Shown here one piece after another: positions 57,096 to 64,000 of a stretch of 64,000 nt of DNA. Where the stretch lies: assembly GCA_002633025.1 (NCBI GenBank), contig NMRB01001081.1, forward strand, positions 83,223 to 147,222, read 5' to 3'. A model generated the notes under the pieces. The model was given only the letters and a program-made list of their open reading frames with translations, was not told the DNA's origin and did no database searches. Position numbers and translations under genes: made by a program. The stretch's first letter is position 1; each line of letters starts with the position of its first letter. This DNA comes from Notospermus geniculatus (Eukaryota > Nemertea > Pilidiophora > Heteronemertea > Lineidae).

Positions 57096-57099
57096 ATTA

Positions 57100-57600
57100 T
57101 GTGATAAATAAATAGGCCTAGGGCATACAGGTATAGGCCTAGGCCTAAGGCCAAGTAAAAAAGTACTTATGTTTATTGTCCAGGAGGATCTTCACAATGG
57201 CAAGGGGGCACCTTTTTATTTTTTATTCTGGCCTGGGAATATACAGTGCAATCGCTTGCAAATATTGTCATCCAGATGACTGACTGTGGTTTTCAGAGAA
57301 CTTTTAGGATGAACAAACTACAGTTGAACCTGGTTAGGCCTACTGTGCTGTATAGTGAAAGTGCAAGTGGGGTTCTACTGCACTTGTATGGGAAGAAGAT
57401 GCACTGGAGATTTTTTGGTGCTAAATTAAAAAAAAAAATCAGGCACGGTAGCTAGTGATTTTAGCCACGGGCGGGGATGATAAACATGAGTATTTTACTT
57501 GGCCTAGCCTAAATCACGTAAATAGGCCTAGAGTACTAGGAGGCCTAGCCTAGGCCTAGGGCAGTCCTAGGCCTTATTTGGTGTGTGGTGTTCTTACAAA
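57100..57600. repeat. TAGGCCTA-rich stretch
   Basis: AGGCCTA and its overlaps occur repeatedly, as in CCTAGGCCTAGG clusters at 57112-57150 and 57500-57575. No exon is seen, although the missing first exon of the carrier could lie on the minus strand hereabouts. Confidence 0.5.
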
Positions 57601-57639
57601 CAAACCGCTGTGACATGACAACAAAGTAGCTAGCCTACA

Positions 57640-57790
57640 AACACCACGATATGCGGAAAGCAAAATCAGTTCGGGAAAGTTCAAAAATTGGAAACGTTTC
57701 CGATTTTGGCAACGTTTCTTTTTTTGGAAGCGATTTTCGATTCCAATATCGGGAACGTTTCTGAATTTGGAAGCCCAGAGATTCTGGCAC
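57640..57790. repeat. GGAAACGTTTCCGATTTTGG repeat, inverted copy near the right end
   Basis: Read on the other strand, it matches 63298-63420 (CTGGGCTTCCAAA, AGAAACGTTTCCAA, AACTTTCCCGAACTGA). Confidence 0.7.
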
Positions 57791-57947
57791 AATCAAGCCT
57801 TTGATGATGATAATTGATGATTATCGATGATTGCAGCCAACTAACTTACGCCAGCAATATAGATGATTGTGTATGTTGTCAGACTTGTAATAGACCGATA
57901 TGCGAACTATGCTGCACGATTCCGGCGCAAATTCTAGAGGTGCTACA

Positions 57948-57951
57948 NNNN
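57948..57951. other. Assembly gap (4 N)
   Basis: It marks the join directly before the second copy of the 1.3-kb repeat. Single Ns also occur at 56873 and 59645. Confidence 0.99.
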
Positions 57952-59285
57952 ACTCTGAAGTCGAACTTTCACAACGTCTAGAGGGGTGACTGAAACGATA
58001 TACAGATGGACGCCGTAGAATTAGTTTGGGATTTACCAGTAATTAATAATCAAGCTATTTCTGTAAGTGTAAGTGTTACTTATGTAACTACCGGTACAGA
58101 TCTACTTTACGACGACAACACCAAAACACAATCTTCGTATTTACATACTTTTTATTCAAAATGCCAGGGCAGAATGAGAGTGATTAATGGTTCTCTTTAC
58201 AACTTTACACTTAGGGGCCACCTCAAAATTGTTTTGATGCCAAAAAGGACGAAGTGACTTCGTCTGGGGGGAGGGGGTTCTCGCTTTGGGGAAGCCCACT
58301 TCATCTTTTTTGAAAAAATTGGCATCACTCTTTTTTACAGGAGAATGACTTTTTCATATTATGCAGTCTACAGAAAGGAACAAGGTTCTAGCTACATGGC
58401 CTACTATGGACTGTTTGAGTCGGAGCATAAACTTCCCACTTGGGATGAAGCCAATGTCAAGTGCCCACTTCATCTTTTCAAGGGGGGAGGGGGTCAGGGA
58501 AAAGATGAAGTCACTTTGTCTTTTTTGGCATCACTGTAATTTTGAGATGGCCCCTTAGAGGATCTTGCTTGAGATCTGTTATGACTCGTGTCCCACAAGG
58601 ACCAGCATCAAGAGAGCACCAGTGGTATGCTATCAAACCTACCAAATAAGGAGACCAATAATGCCCCTGAACCGGATGATATCATTTGTTGGAATGGCCG
58701 TATTGTGTTTTGATTTCTCTCCCCCAGTCCCGGAGTTGGTGGAAGTCTGTCACCATACTTCATCTCTGTCAACTGGACGTCCGGGCCAGTTTTTAGTTCC
58801 TCTGATTTCTTCATTGACATCTATTTCTATTGCTGTGAGAGGAGGAACATGTTCTTGCCCCCCTTTCAGAAATCACAGGCTGAAAAGTTAGAATTAGAAA
58901 TACATGATGAAACTCAAATTCTGCCTCTATCTAGGCCTAGGCCAGTGAGTCAGTTACCATACATGTAGATACATCTTCTCAAAATAACAGGCCCAGTGCT
59001 TTCACGTTCATTTTAGTTCTTTAGGGCACATTGTAGGCCTACAACAAGAGGCCCATGGGCCTTGCGCTCAGCTGACTATGACCTGCCAACTCAAGAGGTT
59101 GAGACAGGCGAAACGAGATACAACAGTGCGCCTTTTTTAATGGTTCACAATCAAATATATAGCATTCCTCGCTAAAATCAGCGGAAAGGGGTTACTTTGT
59201 GAATCGAAACGGGTATCTTAATATTAGACCACTTGGGTAGGAAGGGGTCAATATCTCTTGGTGAATGGAGATAGGCCTAGATGTC
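57952..59285. repeat. 1.3-kb direct repeat, second copy
   Basis: Nearly identical to 55546-56872 and begins immediately after the four Ns at 57948-57951. It contains the first 27 bases of the duplicated carrier exon. Confidence 0.92.
58213..58555. mobile_element. Foldback element, second copy of 55799-56142
   Basis: Same ends and interior, carried by the second copy of the 1.3-kb repeat. Confidence 0.82.
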
Positions 59286-59545
59286 GTATTGCACCCACTG
59301 GGTGGGAAGGGGTTAATTCGTGAATCATGATGTTGTATAATATCAGACCTATTTCTGGACTCATTTGGGTGGGAAGGGGGTTAATAATCATTTATGAATA
59401 GAGATAGATACCATGTTAGACCTACTGGGTGAGGAGGGGTTAACATCAGACACGGGTAATAGGCCTGCAATTAATTTTTGATGAATCGAGATAGATATCT
59501 TTTGACAACCATTTGGTGGTAAATAATGGGTGGTAAGGGGTTATA
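59190..59545. repeat. Degenerate GGGTGGGAAGGGGTTAAT tandem repeats
   Basis: Units of about 65-90 bases each hold a CACTGGGTGGGAAGGGGTTA-like piece and a GAATAGAGATAGAT-like piece. They end just before the LINE frame and may be its 5' region. Confidence 0.6.
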
Positions 59546-59579
59546 AAAGAGTGGGAACAAGTCCAGATGACCTTAGTAA

Positions 59580-61118
59580 GTGGTGGATGAGGTGAGCAAT
59601 ATTTTAAAAATCTCAAAAGAAAATGCCTCTTTCGCATTTTGTATNCAGAGCGTGTGCAACAAAATGCATCTATTAGAGGCAATGGTAGCAGTTGATAATT
59701 TAGATATAATTGGTGTAACGGAATCATGGACTCATGAGGATATAATGAACTCAGAAATTGCACTTCAGGGTTTTCATACACCACTACGGAAGGATAGGAA
59801 GGATAGAAAGGGTGGAGGTGTGCTTCTGTATGTCAGAGATAGTTATAAGTACCTGGAAAGAGAGGACTTAATGAAAGACAACGATACGGAGTCGATATGG
59901 TGTGATGTTATCACTTCAAGCAAATCTATGGTGACGATTGGAGTCTGCTACGACAGTACAAGCAATAAGAAGGAAGACAGTGATAAGATGTATGGCCTAC
60001 TGCGGAAAGCTGAAGGGGATCCAGTGTTAGTGGTTGGAGATTTCAATCGAAGGAACATTTCATGGGACACGATGGAAGCCAAGGAGTTGAGGGGGAAAAA
60101 GCTGTGTGAGCTAATTGAGGATATGTTTTGGACTCAACATGTGAGAGAGCCAACAACAATACATGGTTCAATTTTAGACTTGATATTGACCTCGGATCCA
60201 GCTATGGTGAACGGAGTGAAGGTCGGTGACAGATTTGGGGAAAGTGTTCATCATGTTATCAAATTCTCACTCAAAGTTAGTAAGGAAACCAATAGGAATG
60301 AGAAAAATGGTTATAGACCTGATTTTAAAAGGGCGGACTTCAAATCTATTAAGGAGCAGTTGAGAACAGTACAGTGGGACACATCAGGTACAATAAACCT
60401 CTGGGAGCACATTAAACGACAGATTACGGAGTTGCAAAAGAAGTACATTCCATGGAAAAAAACTTCAGGAAGGAATGGACGAAAGCCCATATGGATGGAT
60501 GCTAAAGCATCGAAGGCCATAAAGAAAAAGTACAAAAGATGGAAGAAATACACGGAGACAAGGGAATATGAAGATTACGTGAAATATAAGAAGGCACTAA
60601 ACAAGGCCAACAGACAAACAAAACGGTCGAAGAGGCGCTTTGAGAAGAAATTGGCAGAAAATATTAAATTGGACTCAAAGAGCTTTTTTAATTACGTGAG
60701 ATGTAAATCCAAGACAAAGGACAAAGTGGGGGCGTTGAAGGACGCTGAGGGAAACCTAGTTACTGATGATGACGGCAGAGCTAACTTGCTGAATGATTAC
60801 TTTGCCTCTGTATTTACAAAGGAAAGTATAGAGGATATTCCTGATGCTAGGATGGTCTACCAGGGTGACAGCCCCCTTTATGAGTTAAGGATAGAGAAGG
60901 AACAGGTTCTTAAAATACTAAAGGAGACCAAACCAGATAAAGCAGCTGGACCAGATTGTATCCCGAGCAGATTTTTGAGAGAAACCGCCGAAGAGCTGGC
61001 GGGACCCCTAACCAGACTGTTTCAGATGAGCTTGGACAATAGTGAGATTCCCATGGACTGGAAGTTGGCAACAGTTGTTCCCATATTTAAAAAAGGTGCA
61101 AAAGACCTACCTGAAAAC
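59580..61118 (+). CDS. LINE ORF2, endonuclease and start of reverse transcriptase
   Basis: Residues about 25-220 form the endonuclease: CNKMHLLEAM, DIIGVTESWT, VVGDFNRRNISWD and SILDLILTSDP are standard motifs. At the place of the usual Ser-Asp-His near the end of the domain the protein reads SVHH, so the catalytic aspartate appears to be valine (codon 60246-60248). A basic linker rich in Lys/Arg follows. The reverse transcriptase then begins with TKPDKAAGPDCIPSRFL and VVPIFKKG, where the reading frame is cut by the inserted element. Confidence 0.88.
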
Positions 61119-61805
61119 GGTTAGTGATAAAACCCGGAATGAAACGAAACGAAATGAAATCATCGAAATGATCGAAATGGGCATGATTTGCATGAATTTA
61201 TACTCGTTTTATTGTAAGTCTTATTGTAATATCGATATTTAAGTGGTTCACATAGAATCTGCTCCGACATTGACGCTTGGTTATGCACCAACCGAATGAG
61301 TGAAGAAAACACAGAAGAAACTGGCGGCAACTTCAGGAGCACCGAAGGGAATTTCGTACATGATCTGGGCTGGCACCATTGCCCAATTATCTATCCTACG
61401 CTAAATATAGAGCTCCCTGACATAACACTATGCATCGAAATAACCATCGAAATACATGTGCTCTGCGTAACGAGGAACACGTAGACTGCATCGGTCCAGT
61501 TGTGTTTTAGTGGTTAGGCCGAATTGGTCTCATTCGGCAATTTAGTACATTGGTACCAGGATCCTCCGCTAGATTTCATGTAGGCCTACATGTATGTGAC
61601 ATTTTCTTTGGCATTCTGATTCTTAAACATCAGTTTGATTTTGTGTGGTATGTTGAAAAAACGTCAGTTCAAGGCGGACGCATACATTTGCACATAAAGT
61701 CATTTAACTCGGCCTACGTTAATTCCAAATTTCCCTGCGAGTCCCATTTCGATCATTTCGATGATTTCATTTCGTTTCGTTTCATTCCGGGTTTTATCAC
61801 TAACC
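61119..61805. mobile_element. 687-bp non-autonomous DNA element inserted in the LINE
   Basis: The termini are perfect 63-bp inverted repeats (61119-61181 and 61743-61805), beginning GGTTAGTGATAAAACCCGG. They are flanked by identical 10-bp direct repeats ACCTGAAAAC (61109-61118 and 61806-61815). The interior has no transposase-like reading frame. A duplication of about 9-11 bp with a terminal G is compatible with Mutator-like elements, but the superfamily is inferred only from that length. Perfect ends suggest a young insertion. Confidence 0.92.
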
Positions 61806-63126
61806 ACCTGAAAACTATCGTCCGGTAAGTCTGACGAGTCACGTGTGCAAAACCATGGAAAAATTGATCAAGGGAGCAATAATGACGCACCTGGAATCGA
61901 ATAGCCTAATTAGAGAATCTCAGCATGGATTCACTTCTGGGAAATCATGTACAACAAATCTTCTGGAATGCCTTGAATTTTTGACCTCCAATATAGACAA
62001 AGGAGACGCTGTGGATATTGTTTATTTGGATTATGCCAAAGCTTTCGACAAGGTTCCACACTATAGAATGGTCCGGAAGTTGGTAGGACACGGAATTGTT
62101 GGTAAAATTAGGATGTGGGTCGAGGAATGGCTAGGAAACCGAGAACAGGAGGTGGTAATTAACGGAACCAAGTCAGAAAGTCGGATGGTCAGCAGTGGAG
62201 TGCCTCAGGGGTCAGTACTTGGCCCAGTTTTGTTTACAATTTACATAAACGACATGGATCTGGATATGAGAACTATGACGTTAAAATTTGCAGATGACAC
62301 AAAATTGGGTAGCAAAGCAACTTTGAAACAGGATGCAGAAATGTTGCAGAGAGATATTAATGAGGCAGCCAGGTGGTCTGAGAATTGGCAGATGAAATTT
62401 AATATCCCGAAATGTAAAGTAATCCACTACGGAAATAAGAACCCGCGAAATACGTACTACATCAATGGCGAGGAAATCACAGAGGTAGAACAGGAGAAGG
62501 ATTTGGGGGTGATTTTCCACAAAGGTTTGGAGCCAGCCATGCATATCAGCGAAAAGGTCAAAAAGGCCAACCAGTATCTGGGAATGATTAAAAGAACTTT
62601 CCAGTACAAGTCGAAGACCATCATGTTGCCCCTGTACAAAAGCTTGGTACGGCCTCATTTGGATTACGCTTCACAAGTATGGTCACCATGGCTACGAAAG
62701 GATATCGACAAAGTGGAAAAAGTCCAGAGGAGATTTACACGCATGATTCCGGAAGTCAGGGGCATGGAGTATCCCCAGCGATTAAGACGACTTGGATTGA
62801 TGACCCTCGAAAACAGAAGACGTCGTGCTGATTTGTTGGAAACTTTTAAAATATTCAAGGGATTAGTTAAAGTCAGGCCGGAAAAATTTTTTAAATTGAG
62901 AGACACTATAACCATTCGACCAACGAGAAAACACAATAAGCAGATTTTTAAGGAACAGTCAAGACTGAATGTCCGAAAATACAGCTTTTCCCAGAGAGTT
63001 TTGGAGGACTGGAACAATTTAAAGCAAGAGGACATTGATGCCAAGACGATAAATAGCTTCAAGACATCATTACAGAAATATTTCGGCGCATGCCCACAAC
63101 ACCCGGGGTTTACACAAGACAAATAA
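61806..63126 (+). CDS. LINE ORF2, reverse transcriptase remainder and C-terminal region
   Basis: Sequence after the insert encodes YRPVSLTS, QHGFTSGKSCTTNLLE, VYLDYAKAFDKVPH (catalytic Asp), SSGVPQGSVLGPVLFTIYINDM, LKFADDTKL (the FADD catalytic pair), LGVIFHKGL and the Jockey-type tail with YKSLVRPHLDYASQVWSP and KVQRRFTRMI. All catalytic reverse transcriptase motifs are present, and the stop is TAA at 63124-63126. The first ATG after the insert lies inside the domain, so this part is not expected to be translated alone. Confidence 0.92.
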
Positions 63127-63297
63127 GTCTTCCTTACCCCGAAGCATTCAGGTAATTCAGGTAATTCAATTCAGATTTTACGCCGTGAAATACAAGGAGG
63201 TCACAGGTGCTGCCATCTGTTAATGGAAAAATATATACACTTCCCGATTTTTGATACTCATATCCCGATTAGGCCTACCACGCATTTAGGCCTACAC

Positions 63298-63425
63298 CGA
63301 TTCCGATATCGGAATCGAAAACCGCTTTCCAAAAAAGGAAACGCTGCCAATATTGGAATCGCTGGGCTTCCAAAATCAGAAACGTTTCCAAATTCGGAAC
63401 TTTCCCGAACTGAAATGCACCACAC
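63298..63425. repeat. Inverted counterpart of 57640-57790
   Basis: It contains GATTCCGATATCGGAATCGA, itself palindromic, and AATCGCTGGGCTTCC. With its partner it brackets the second 1.3-kb repeat and the LINE. Confidence 0.7.
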
Positions 63426-64000
63426 AAATCACATGACCACATTCATGACGGCCCATTCATGACATCGTCATTCCATTGTGATGTGTTTAGGCGTCTGTTA
63501 GTGTTACATAAATCGAATCATGCGGCATGCATGCCAGTGCAGTGCGTGTGCATCACCATGCTGCACTTCACCATGTTCACTTGACTGCTATTTTTGGCCT
63601 TCTATTTTCACCACAAAAACGTGTCTAGCAAGAGTGACACAATCAATTTCGGAGTTGATAGCATTCGATCAATAGTTCTATTGATTAAAATGAATAGATT
63701 ACAATGATGTTGGATGCAATCCATTGCACAAATGTTGAGAAGTGGTTTCACACTCCGCAAAACGTGTCACCTTTGTAACCTAGCGGTGGCTTCGGGAACC
63801 AAAATGGGTGGGTAGCTTAAAAACATGGAATTAGCAAGAGGCGGACGAGAGCAGAAGGTTAAAACGTAGACCACTCCACCCCTTGCATGCTTGGTTAGAT
63901 AATCATGGTAATAGGGGTACGATGCGGTCTAATACACTGAAACGTGTAGGCCTATTACCAATGAGACAAAACATGATCATTTATTTGTATTCATAGGCCT
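63426..64000. other. No gene recognised at the right end
   Basis: Ordinary AT-rich sequence with one AGGCCT at the very end. Confidence 0.5.

Larger units (their letters stand above)
59580..63176 (+). mobile_element. Jockey/CR1-type non-LTR retrotransposon (LINE), interrupted by a DNA element
   Basis: Two open stretches, 59580-61118 and 61806-63126, together form one ORF2: an apurinic-type endonuclease followed by a reverse transcriptase. No ATG heads the first stretch (it opens with GTG) and one base is N at 59645, so the 5' end is probably truncated or unresolved. Target copies of ACCTGAAAAC flank the insert; without the insert and one copy, the frame continues into the canonical NYRPVSLTS motif. 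After the stop there is a short ATTCAGGTA repeat (about 63150-63176), a microsatellite-like tail such as CR1/L2-group elements carry. The clade within the Jockey superfamily is not resolved. Confidence 0.9.

Noticed and set aside
57850-57947. Candidate first exon of the carrier gene on the minus strand (donor gtaagttag near 57850)
   Set aside because: The upstream sequence does not encode the expected LQQM..SCTGA-like helix in any frame, so at most it is a 5' UTR exon.

Overview
The window is animal genomic DNA: split genes with GT..AG introns, eukaryotic tRNA genes without encoded CCA, a non-LTR retrotransposon and very many short inverted-repeat (foldback) elements. The genes match an invertebrate: an Evx/even-skipped homeobox gene of invertebrate type (AWPYG after the homeodomain, C-terminal LFQPY motif), CHMP5 and an SLC25A39/40-type carrier. 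The frequent AGGCCT and ACATGTA words and the repeat load suggest a marine invertebrate (lophotrochozoan or non-vertebrate deuterostome), but I cannot name the species. There is no bacterial or viral gene organisation.

Layout. 1-13.9 kb: no gene recognised; foldback elements, a 52-bp minisatellite (5.38-5.79 kb) and a 46-bp perfect palindrome (10.2 kb). 14.28-29.80 kb, plus strand: Evx in three coding exons (14280-14439, 27827-27981, 29168-29800; 315 aa), with a 13.4-kb first intron and a second intron that splits the homeobox after residue 46. 27.31-35.50 kb is repeated at 35.76-43.97 kb as an 8.2-kb direct repeat. Each copy carries Evx exons 2 and 3 and a set of tRNA-Thr(CGT) genes. The second copy has no exon 1. 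The coding differences are 12 substitutions, 11 of them silent, and the copies also differ by whole mobile-element insertions. This is either a very recent tandem duplication or two haplotypes left side by side by the assembler; the N gaps nearby favour the second.

44.84-47.70 kb, plus strand: a complete seven-exon CHMP5 (ESCRT-III, 223 aa). 50.83-55.58 kb, minus strand: an SLC25A40-like mitochondrial carrier, convergent with CHMP5, with six canonical exons and a duplicated copy of the start of its TPLDVVK exon just upstream. The N-terminal exon was not found. A 1.3-kb stretch at 55.55-56.87 kb is repeated at 57.95-59.28 kb, again next to Ns.

59.58-63.18 kb: a Jockey/CR1-type LINE whose reverse transcriptase frame is cut by a 687-bp terminal-inverted-repeat element with a perfect 10-bp target duplication. 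Evx is a developmental transcription factor, CHMP5 acts in endosomal sorting and the carrier in mitochondrial glutathione/iron-sulphur metabolism; nothing suggests they work as a unit. The unusual content is the dense, nested population of foldback elements and the Evx-tRNA repeat block.
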